A stretch of 6,627 bases of DNA, from the NCBI GenBank assembly GCA_934646965.1, contig CAKUEZ010000110.1, positions 1-6,627 of the forward strand. Direction: 5' to 3'. Origin of the DNA: an uncultured Collinsella sp. (lineage in GTDB: Bacteria; Actinomycetota; Coriobacteriia; Coriobacteriales; Coriobacteriaceae). The position numbers were made by a program, and so were the translations under genes. The notes under the pieces were generated by a model. That model was not told the DNA's origin and ran no database searches. It saw only the letters and a program-made list of their open reading frames with translations. Positions 1-5,802 of the stretch are shown here, piece by piece (position 1 is the stretch's first letter; each line of letters opens with the position of its first letter).

Positions 1-77
1 ACAACACACGAGAGTGGATTATCGGACGCACAACACACGAGAGTGGATTATCGGACGCACAACACACGAGAGTGGAT
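1..77. repeat. 29-bp tandem repeat, two full copies plus a partial third
   Basis: Two identical 29-bp units lie head to tail at 1-29 and 30-58. A third copy starts at 59, matches for 19 bases, and then diverges (TTATCGG becomes TAATCTC) as it enters the inverted repeat that follows. The array may extend left of the window, so the true copy number is unknown. Each unit contains CGAGAGTGGATTATC, one base different from the outer 15 bases of the adjacent hairpin arm (CGAGAGTGGATAATC). The array therefore seems to have grown by duplicating sequence at the edge of the palindrome. There are no spacers between units, so it is not a CRISPR array. No long open frame with coding character crosses it. 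Confidence 0.9.
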
Positions 78-132
78 AATCTCCCACTTTTGGCCAAGAT
101 GCAGGCCAAAAGTGGGAGATTATCCACTCTCG
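67..132. repeat. Perfect 29-bp inverted repeat with 8-nt loop (hairpin A)
   Basis: The left arm at 67-95 and the right arm at 104-132 are exact reverse complements over 29 bases. The loop is AAGATGCA (96-103). Pairing stops cleanly at 66/133. As RNA from either strand this would be a very stable hairpin. It lies 48 nt past the stop codon of the minus-strand zinc-ribbon gene, so it falls in or just after that gene's 3' untranslated region. Neither side is followed by a run of T, so it is not a standard intrinsic terminator. It could be a REP- or MITE-like palindromic element, an RNase III site, or an mRNA 3'-end stabiliser. Confidence 0.9.
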
Positions 133-180
133 ATGGAGTCCCTCGTTTCTTGGGGGATTGCTTTGGCTGGAGCGTGCCGA

Positions 181-1377
181 TTACTTGAGCGTGATGCAGG
201 AGGCGAGGATGTTGGCATAGTCTTCCGCCGGCATGCCAAAGGCGTCGTCTGCCTCGAGCTTATATGAGCCTTCTACCGGATGGGCCGATCCACCGGAAAG
301 CCAAACCGAGTAACCTTCCGACGTTTTGCCTAGATCTCTAAAGAATACAGGTCCGAAACCACCCAAGCTGTTATCGTGCACGATAATGGAAAAGTCTGCG
401 GAGCAGTCATCTTTATCCGCACCGGTCCTATGAACTCTGAACCACTTGGCAAATGAGCCGGATGCCTGGCTTTCGGTGACCTCGTAATCATCAATAGGGA
501 ACCAGTCGGGGAGGACCATAGTGAAGTAGTCCGTATCAATGGTCCTTGCCTGCCTTGCTTCTTCCGCCTGGCGTTTGGCTTCTTCCTCGGCCTGCTTGGC
601 GGCTACGGCGTCATCGCGGCGCTTGGTTGCGGTCTGTACCAGCGCGGCGGCATCGAAAGAAAAGCCCGCTTTCTTGGCGTCCGCGTCTTCCTCAGCGTAT
701 TTCTTGGCGGCGGCAATCTCGTCGTCGGTCACCTCGGTTGCCTCGATCGGAGCGAGCGAAACGTTGCCGGCATCGATGCTCTTTTTACCCTCTGCCTTCT
801 TGCTAACCTTGACGTCGATCTTTTCGCCCGGCACGGCGTAGATGGTGCCGTCGGCTGCGATGGGCGAGGCTGCGACCTCGGCCTTATAGCTGCCGCGACG
901 GAGCTCGACGCCAGCTCCCGTGCTGTCGACATAGCGAACGACGTCGACCTTCTTGCCGCGCGCCTCCTTGCCGGTGATGTGCAGCGGCAGCCTGCTCGCG
1001 CCGGCCGATGTGTCCCACCCCTCAGCCGAGACCGTAAACCGCACGGCGTGCTTTGCGGCGAGGGCCTCTTGCTCGGCAGCCTCGCGCGCCTGCTCGGGAG
1101 CATAGATACCAAAGTAATAACCGGCTCCGCCACCCGCGGCGAGCAACGCCACCACGACGGCAGCGATGATCAACGGCTTCTTGGAACGTTTGGGACTGGA
1201 CGCGACCGTCTCGGCCGCCATATCGACTTGGTGCGACCCTGTGGATACCGCAGCGTCAATAGGCAAAGAGCTCACCCCTCCCGTTTGCGCCTGATTCTCG
1301 GGCAAGACGGATGCGCCGCATACGGCGCAGAACTGGGCTCCGTCCTCGATTTTCAACCCACAGTTTCGGCAGAACAT
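181..1377 (-). CDS. Zinc-ribbon, single-pass membrane protein with coiled coil and unknown C-terminal domain
   Basis: A 398-residue protein of unknown function. It opens with a double-cysteine zinc ribbon (C3, C6, C17, C20; CRNCG and CAVCG). A polar linker follows (about 26-63), then a basic KRSKK stop and one hydrophobic span (about 68-91), which predicts a cytoplasmic N-terminus and an exported C-terminal part. Residues 111-210 are beta-rich with glycine and lysine, possibly an Ig-like or repeat-type fold. Residues 217-280 are Ala/Glu/Lys-rich and probably helical or coiled coil. Residues 281-398 form a compact aromatic-rich domain with two cysteines (325, 394). The start at 1377 is chosen over the longer frame from 1449 because it places the ribbon at the N-terminus and has a strong ribosome site (GGGGGGAG) six bases upstream. 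It is transcribed alone and has no visible link to the molybdenum genes. The architecture is clear, the function is not. Confidence 0.88.
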   Translation of the reverse strand: MFCRNCGLKIEDGAQFCAVCGASVLPENQAQTGGVSSLPIDAAVSTGSHQVDMAAETVASSPKRSKKPLIIAAVVVALLAAGGGAGYYFGIYAPEQAREAAEQEALAAKHAVRFTVSAEGWDTSAGASRLPLHITGKEARGKKVDVVRYVDSTGAGVELRRGSYKAEVAASPIAADGTIYAVPGEKIDVKVSKKAEGKKSIDAGNVSLAPIEATEVTDDEIAAAKKYAEEDADAKKAGFSFDAAALVQTATKRRDDAVAAKQAEEEAKRQAEEARQARTIDTDYFTMVLPDWFPIDDYEVTESQASGSFAKWFRVHRTGADKDDCSADFSIIVHDNSLGGFGPVFFRDLGKTSEGYSVWLSGGSAHPVEGSYKLEADDAFGMPAEDYANILASCITLK

Positions 1378-1537
1378 CCAGGCTCCCCCCTCGTTCGACG
1401 CCCGTTCAAGACGGGCATGCTTGAGCGCCCACCGCATGGCGGAGCGCAATCTCTTCTAAGCACATGCTAGGAGCGAACTGCCAAACGTTGTTGCGCAACA
1501 TTGCCGGGTAAAGCCTCAGCATCCAGCCATCCCCAAC
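1378..1537. other. Gene-free leader region of the zinc-ribbon gene, with a 12-bp palindrome
   Basis: No credible gene lies here. A frame open from 1449 down to 1377 is better read as upstream sequence of the zinc-ribbon gene. A perfect 12-bp palindrome, TGTTGCGCAACA, sits at 1489-1500. On the minus strand a TTGGCA hexamer (1479-1484) resembles a -35 box, but no convincing -10 box follows at standard spacing. The palindrome could be an operator for a dimeric regulator. That is inference from symmetry and position only. Confidence 0.35.
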
Positions 1538-1608
1538 TAAGTTGCGGTGAAATAGGGACTGTTTGACGGCTTAACAGGCTTAAACAGTCCGTATTTCACC
1601 GCAACTTA
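1538..1608. repeat. Long imperfect inverted repeat (hairpin B), same family as the one at 4334-4399
   Basis: Arms at 1538-1564 and 1582-1608 pair over 27 positions with one mismatch (1555 against 1591). The apical loop is 17 nt. The element begins 15 nt beyond the xdhC stop codon on the minus strand. Its outer stem (TTGCGGTGAAATAG and TATTTCACCGCAACT) and its apical TTTGACGGCTTAACAGG recur, slightly altered, in the hairpin at 4334-4399, so the two are related copies and not independent terminators. No T-run follows on either strand. It is more AT-rich than the flanking genes. Confidence 0.88.
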
Positions 1609-1623
1609 TTGGTGGGGATGAAA

Positions 1624-2667
1624 TTAGCGCTTGCGGGGGACGAGTTTGGTGCGGCGCAGGTGGATCATCTCGGCAGCAATGGAGATGGCAATCTCCTCGG
1701 GGTCCTCGGCCTCGATGGCAACGCCGATCGGCAGGTGCAGCTCGTCGATCTGATCCTGCGTAAAGCCCTCCTGCTCCAGGCGGGCGCGCACAAAGGCCGT
1801 CTTGCGGCGCGAGCCCAGACAGCCCAGGTAAGCAGGCTGGGCGCGCATCGCCTGAATCACCACGTCGATATCGGACTTGTGGCCCGCCGTGGCCACGACC
1901 ACCAGGTCGCGCGGGCCGATGGGGCACCGCTCGCCCAGGTTCTTGTAGTCGACCAAACGACGATCGTAGACGCCGGGCACCCATTCGGGCGTCAGCGTGC
2001 CGGGGCGGTCGTCGCAGGCTACGACGGCAAAGCCCGCCGCCGTCAGCACGCGCGCCGTCGCGGCACCCACGTGCCCACAGCCAAAGATATAGGTCAGGCC
2101 CTCGGGGCAGAGCGTCTCGATGTGCGCCGCAGGGATCTCGGAGGCCGCGTTGGTGTAGGTGACCTTACTCCCCTCCTCCACCAGCGAAAGCTCGGGGCAG
2201 CCGACAATGGTATGGCGAGATGCCTCGCCATGGTACTCGGCCACATCACCCTCGAGCGCGCTCGTGACAAACGGCTCAAAGTCGATGACAAAGTCACCGA
2301 TGCGTCGATACGCCAAGACGTCGGCAATCTCCTGGAACAAGGACGCCTGCGATGCATTCAAGTGCAGATAGCACAGGCAGATGGCTCCGCCGCAGATCAT
2401 GCCGGTATCGGAGTTCTCGCCGCCCATGGTGTAGCGGACCAGGCGCGACTGCCCCGCGCTCAGGAGCCCGCGCGCCTCATCCAGCGCAAAGAGCTCGATC
2501 TTGCCGCCGCCGATGGTGCCCGCCTGGCTGCCATCGGCAAAGACGGCCATCCAGGCGCCCACGCCACGCGGCGACGACCCTGCCGTGCCGGCCACGACCA
2601 CGAGCTCGCACGTCTTGCTAGCCTTCAGAGCGTCAAGCGCTGCATTCACCACATCGAGCTTTTCCAT
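1624..2667 (-). CDS. xdhC: XdhC/CoxI family molybdenum hydroxylase maturation protein
   Basis: A 347-residue cytoplasmic accessory protein of the XdhC family, which binds molybdenum cofactor, helps its terminal sulfuration, and delivers it to xanthine-dehydrogenase-type hydroxylases. The N-terminal CoxI-like domain carries GSSPRG (30-35), GTIGGG (50-55) and MICGG (90-94), the last holding the family's conserved cysteine. After a linker with an AHIETLCPEG stretch, the C-terminal Rossmann domain shows GCGHVG (196-201), TAGHKSD (260-266), GSRRK (285-289) and PEEIAISIAAE (323-333). Both halves are complete and the length is normal. The start follows the yqeB stop by 9 nt, with AAGGCGG upstream of the ATG, so the two are co-transcribed with yqeB first. 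Since its partner is a YqeB-family protein, it probably serves a selenium-dependent hydroxylase more than ordinary xanthine dehydrogenase, but sequence alone cannot decide that. Confidence 0.93.
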   Translation of the reverse strand: MEKLDVVNAALDALKASKTCELVVVAGTAGSSPRGVGAWMAVFADGSQAGTIGGGKIELFALDEARGLLSAGQSRLVRYTMGGENSDTGMICGGAICLCYLHLNASQASLFQEIADVLAYRRIGDFVIDFEPFVTSALEGDVAEYHGEASRHTIVGCPELSLVEEGSKVTYTNAASEIPAAHIETLCPEGLTYIFGCGHVGAATARVLTAAGFAVVACDDRPGTLTPEWVPGVYDRRLVDYKNLGERCPIGPRDLVVVATAGHKSDIDVVIQAMRAQPAYLGCLGSRRKTAFVRARLEQEGFTQDQIDELHLPIGVAIEAEDPEEIAISIAAEMIHLRRTKLVPRKR

Positions 2668-2676
2668 TGCCGCCTT

Positions 2677-3471
2677 CTATCCTCTAAAAACATCGGTGAG
2701 CATAGCGAGTGCCTCGAGCACGCCGCCGCCGACCGACGTCGCCTTGTCCGAAATATAGTTGATATAGCTGGTGTCGCCGCGCGGATCGACGTCGGCGCAT
2801 TTAAAGCCCTCGGTCACCTGCACGCCGTTCGCCAAAAGCCCGCGCAGGCAGCCATCGATCTGCGTGCACATGGGCGTATCGCCCGCGTAGCCAATCACGT
2901 CTCCGGCGCTCACGATGTCGCCAATCGCGCGGTCGGATCGGAACACGCCGGCGGCGGGGCTGTGGATAACACGCTCTTTGCCATAGCCGGCGATAATGCC
3001 CGGCACGCCCGTGTTGGGCCGGGGCGAACCCTGGGTAATAACACGGCCGAGGAAATGCCCACGCATGGTCTCGACCACGGCGTCGCAATCGACCGGCGCG
3101 GTAAAGCCCGGACCCACGGCAATGACGGCAGGTGCCATGTCGCGCGTGGTGCCTAGGTTGCGCTTGGCGAGAATCGCGTCGACCACGGCGGCCGGCTTCA
3201 ACTCGTCGAGCATCTTGGCCTGGGGATCCACTACGACGGCGACATCCCCCGCCTGGGTAATCTCGAGCGCCTCGGCGGGCGTCTGCGCCAAGCGGGCGCG
3301 AATGCCCTCGACCTCGACCTCGCCCAGGCGAATGGCCTCGCAAAAACTGATTGTGCGTCGGATGCACGTGGGAACCGCGATATCGGCCATAACAACCGAC
3401 ACGCCGGCGCGCACCAAGCGAGCGGCGACGCCCGTGGCGATATCGCCGGCGCCGCGAACATAAACGAGCAT
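2677..3471 (-). CDS. yqeB: EF2563/YqeB family selenium-dependent molybdenum hydroxylase system protein
   Basis: A 264-residue protein of the EF2563/YqeB family, found in genomes that carry selenium-dependent molybdenum hydroxylases. Its biochemical step is not settled; a role in maturing the selenium/molybdenum cofactor is the usual proposal. Visible family features are an N-terminal RGAGDIATGVAARL nucleotide-binding-like loop (6-19), PTCIRRTISFCEAI (34-47), VDP (81-83), ILAKRN (100-105), VGPGF (119-123), ETMRGHFLGR (134-143), GSPRPNTGVPG (148-158), and a C-terminal block with CLRGLL (208-213), DVDPRGD (227-233) and SDKATSVGGGVLEA (241-254). The length is typical and no motif is broken. The ATG has GGAGGT nine bases upstream. 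It leads the yqeB-xdhC pair and is divergent from yqeC across 102 bp, so shared control is plausible. Confidence 0.93.
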   Translation of the reverse strand: MLVYVRGAGDIATGVAARLVRAGVSVVMADIAVPTCIRRTISFCEAIRLGEVEVEGIRARLAQTPAEALEITQAGDVAVVVDPQAKMLDELKPAAVVDAILAKRNLGTTRDMAPAVIAVGPGFTAPVDCDAVVETMRGHFLGRVITQGSPRPNTGVPGIIAGYGKERVIHSPAAGVFRSDRAIGDIVSAGDVIGYAGDTPMCTQIDGCLRGLLANGVQVTEGFKCADVDPRGDTSYINYISDKATSVGGGVLEALAMLTDVFRG

Positions 3472-3573
3472 TCCCGGGGCACCTCCCTGTGCTACGGTTT
3501 GAGCAGAGCAAAAGCGGTTCGACCGCTACTCTGATGATTATTTATTATCACAGTATTTTACGGCGGTGAACAG
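3472..3573. promoter_or_regulatory. Divergent yqeB/yqeC promoter region with a 15-bp inverted repeat
   Basis: This 102-bp gap separates divergent yqeB and yqeC and must hold at least one promoter for each. Positions 3531-3557 form a clear AT-rich island in a GC-rich setting. A GATAAT (5/6 to the -10 consensus) lies on the minus strand near 3546-3551, and a TATTTT lies on the plus strand near 3553-3558. Neither has a strong -35 partner, so exact promoters are not assigned. An inverted repeat, AGCGGT-TCG-ACCGCT, occupies 3513-3527 inside the presumed yqeB leader. It is a candidate operator, or a weak hairpin on the minus strand where it is followed by TTT. Confidence 0.5.
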
Positions 3574-4308
3574 ATGGAAACGATGAGCGGAAACCTTGCC
3601 TCCGCGCTCAAGATCGAGCCGGGCATTACCGCGATTATCGGCAGTGGCGGCAAGTCGACCTTGCTGAGGGCGCTGGGTCTCGAGCTCATGCGCGCCGGCG
3701 GCCGTGTGCTCCTCTGCACCACCACGCATATGTTTCCCGTCGCCGGCGTGCCATGGGACGGGTCGAGCCGTCGCCTGGACGCCGCACCTTGGAAGCCAGG
3801 GACCCTGCATGTTCCCGGCTGCACCTGCGAGGCATGCGCGGGACTTGTCCGCGGAAGCATCTGCCAGGCGGGTGTTTTGGACCCGGAGACAGGCAAGCTC
3901 TCCGCCCCCGCTGAGCCGCTCGACCAGCTGGCGCAGCGCTTTGACTATGTGTTGGCCGAGGCAGATGGCAGCAAGCGACTCCCGCTCAAGGCCCACGCCG
4001 CCTGGGAGCCGGTGATTCCCTCCGGCACGGCAAACGTTGTCTGGGTCGTCGGCGCCTCGGGGCTGGGCAAGCCCGTCGCCGAGGTTGTCCACCGCCCCGA
4101 GATCTTCTGCGAGCGCTGCGGCTGCGAGCCCACCGACACCGCCACCCCAGAGCGCGTCGCCATGGCGCTCAATGCCGAGGTGCAGGCGCTGGGACTCGGC
4201 ACCGCACGCGTCATGCTCAACCAAGTCGACACGCTTACCGACCCAACGACGGCAGATCGCTTCGAGGCCGCCCTCGGCCGCCCCATCGTCGCCACCAGCC
4301 TCAAATAG
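3574..4308 (+). CDS. yqeC: Selenium cofactor biosynthesis / SDMH accessory protein YqeC
   Basis: A 244-residue member of the YqeC family, assigned to the selenium-dependent molybdenum hydroxylase trait; its exact reaction is not established here. It has a P-loop-like GSGGKST (23-29), TTTHM (49-53), the family signature EADGSKRLPLKAHAAWEPVIP (129-149), VGASGLGKP (159-167), HRPEIF (173-178) and LNQVD (215-219), consistent with a nucleotide-dependent enzyme. Two cysteine groups stand out: C83, C85, C88 with C97, and C179, C182, C184. They could bind a metal or handle selenium. It is the only plus-strand gene of the cluster, divergent from yqeB and convergent with hydA. The chosen ATG follows a weak GGTGA-type ribosome site; a second ATG three codons on would change little. 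Confidence 0.92.
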   Translation: METMSGNLASALKIEPGITAIIGSGGKSTLLRALGLELMRAGGRVLLCTTTHMFPVAGVPWDGSSRRLDAAPWKPGTLHVPGCTCEACAGLVRGSICQAGVLDPETGKLSAPAEPLDQLAQRFDYVLAEADGSKRLPLKAHAAWEPVIPSGTANVVWVVGASGLGKPVAEVVHRPEIFCERCGCEPTDTATPERVAMALNAEVQALGLGTARVMLNQVDTLTDPTTADRFEAALGRPIVATSLK

Positions 4309-4333
4309 CCGGCGCTGCCCCAGCAGGCCTATA

Positions 4334-4399
4334 ACTTGCGGTGGAATAGTTCCTGAAACGGCCTATTTGGCGGCTAACAGGAACTATTTCACCGCAACT
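4334..4399. repeat. Long imperfect inverted repeat (hairpin C) between convergent genes
   Basis: Arms at 4334-4355 and 4378-4399 (22 nt each) pair with one mismatch and one pair that becomes G-U in plus-strand RNA. The loop is 22 nt. The element lies 25 nt past the yqeC stop and 26 nt past the hydA stop, so it is positioned to end or protect both transcripts. It shares 15 identical bases at its right end (TATTTCACCGCAACT) and an apical TTTGGCGGCTAACAGG with the hairpin at 1538-1608. The inner stem differs in both arms together, so pairing is preserved. No T-run follows on either strand. Confidence 0.86.
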
Positions 4400-4425
4400 G
4401 CGGAGGGGATCCGGTACCCTTCCTG

Positions 4426-5793
4426 CTAGCGGGGGACGTAGCGGCCGGGCTGGGCTCCGGTGGGCTCGCCGTCGACGGCGGCCAGCACACCGTTGACGAA
4501 AACGGCCTTGGCACGACCATGCGCCTCAAAGCCCTCGAGCGGCGTGTAGTCCACGGCCTGATGCTGCGTCGCCGCGCTAATGGTCCAGCGCGCCTTGGGA
4601 TCCCACACGCACACGTCGGCATCGGCGCCCTCGGCAAGACAGCCCTTGCGCGGATACATGCCAAACACGCGCGCCGGGTTCTCGCTCATTAGGTGGCAGA
4701 GGTCCTCGGGGCCCAGCTGTCCCTCAAAGCTCGTGGCGATCGCGACGGGGCGATGCTCCACACCGGGCCCGCCGTTGGGGATCGCGCGAAAATCGTCGCG
4801 TCCGCGGTCCTTTTGCCCGTGCAGGTTAAAGCTGCAGTGGTCGGTCGCGATGGCATCGATCTCGCCGGCCACAAGCGCCTCGCGCAGTGCCGCACGGTCG
4901 CCCGCATGGCGCAGCGGCGGGCTCATCACATACTTGGCGCCCGCAAAACCGTCCTCGCCCTGCTCCAGGTAGCAGGTATCGTCGAGCATCAGATACTGAG
5001 GACAGGTCTCGACATAGATGTTCTTCTGCCCGCGCGCCTTGGCAGCACGGATGGCCTCGAGCCCCAGCTTGGTCGAAAGGTGCACCACGTTGACCGGCGC
5101 ATCGCCGGCCAAATGCGCCAGATACAGCAGGCGGCTCACAGCCTCGGCCTCGCACACATCCGGACGGCTGAGCGCATGGCCCTCGGGCCCATGAATCCCC
5201 TGCTCGTACACGCGCTTCTGCAGCTCATTCACCAGCGTGCCGTTCTCGCAATGCACGCACAGCATGCCGCCCACACGCTTGAGCTCCTCGAGCACCTCGA
5301 GCGTCTCGGCATCGTCCAGGCGCAGATGGTCGTAGGCAAAGTAGGTCTTGAACGACGACACGCCCGCCTCGCGCATGGCCAAAAGGTCGGCGCGGTTGCG
5401 GTCGTTCCACTCGGCAAGCGCCATATGGAAGGCATAGTTGGCCGTGCAGGTTCCGTCGGCGCGGTGATGCCACTCGGCAAGGGCGTCGGGCATGGTCACG
5501 CCGCGATCTGCCGTCGCGTAGTCGACGATCGTCGTGGTGCCGCCGCAGGTAGCCGCACGCGTGCCGGTCTCAAAGCTATCGGCCGTCCAGTCCATGCCAG
5601 TCCAGCACTGCATGTGCGTGTGGCCGTCGATAAAGCCGGGAAACACCCAGCAGCCCGTGGCGTCCTGGACGGTATCGCCCTCGCCCGGCTCGATCGTCGC
5701 GGCAATCCGCACGATCTTATCGCCATCCATGGCAAGGTCGGCGTGACGAAGCCCCTGGGGCGTCACAAGCGCGCCGTTTTTGATGATGATCAT
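4426..5793 (-). CDS. hydA: Dihydropyrimidinase/D-hydantoinase family cyclic amidohydrolase
   Basis: A 455-residue cytoplasmic amidohydrolase that would open a cyclic imide ring, as in dihydropyrimidines or 5-substituted hydantoins. All residues expected for the binuclear metal site are present: H58 and H60 (GHTH), the carboxylated lysine K149 (SSFKTYFAY, with Y154), H181 (CVHCENG), H238 (VVHLS) and D318 (ATDHC). The C-terminal NPARVFGMYPRKGCLAEGADAD block (372-393) and the N-terminal beta-sandwich strands are also typical, and the length is normal. Its AAGGAG ribosome site overlaps the TAA of mocA, and the ATG follows that stop by 9 nt, so it is translated with mocA. The closest contextual parallel is E. 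coli ygeZ (hyuA), next to yqeB/yqeC/ygfJ. That favours a purine- or hydantoin-breakdown role over uracil catabolism. The actual substrate cannot be read from sequence. Confidence 0.93.
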   Translation of the reverse strand: MIIIKNGALVTPQGLRHADLAMDGDKIVRIAATIEPGEGDTVQDATGCWVFPGFIDGHTHMQCWTGMDWTADSFETGTRAATCGGTTTIVDYATADRGVTMPDALAEWHHRADGTCTANYAFHMALAEWNDRNRADLLAMREAGVSSFKTYFAYDHLRLDDAETLEVLEELKRVGGMLCVHCENGTLVNELQKRVYEQGIHGPEGHALSRPDVCEAEAVSRLLYLAHLAGDAPVNVVHLSTKLGLEAIRAAKARGQKNIYVETCPQYLMLDDTCYLEQGEDGFAGAKYVMSPPLRHAGDRAALREALVAGEIDAIATDHCSFNLHGQKDRGRDDFRAIPNGGPGVEHRPVAIATSFEGQLGPEDLCHLMSENPARVFGMYPRKGCLAEGADADVCVWDPKARWTISAATQHQAVDYTPLEGFEAHGRAKAVFVNGVLAAVDGEPTGAQPGRYVPR

Positions 5794-5802
5794 AATTGCT
5801 CC

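Noticed and set aside
1..77. CRISPR-like array (29-bp repeats)
   Set aside because: The units are directly adjacent with no spacers between them, so this is a simple tandem repeat.
43..267. Small plus-strand open frame over the repeat and hairpin
   Set aside because: It reads through the tandem repeat, the palindrome and the 3' end of the zinc-ribbon gene. It has no sensible protein pattern and no good ribosome site.
1378..1449. Upstream extension of the zinc-ribbon gene by 24 codons
   Set aside because: The internal ATG at 1377 has a strong ribosome site and puts the zinc ribbon at the N-terminus as is usual for such proteins.
1609..3156. Long plus-strand open frame of 515 codons
   Set aside because: It lies antisense to xdhC and yqeB, both of which have full family motifs and ribosome sites. 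The antisense frame has no recognisable domain and is a product of GC-rich codon bias.
3538..4224. Minus-strand open frame of 228 codons
   Set aside because: It is antisense to yqeC, whose motifs are clear, and it has low-complexity composition.
4407..4430. GGATCC, GGTACC and GCTAGC sites close together, resembling a cloning linker
   Set aside because: GCTAGC overlaps the natural hydA stop codon and no vector sequence follows. The flanks are ordinary genes, so chance is the simpler explanation.
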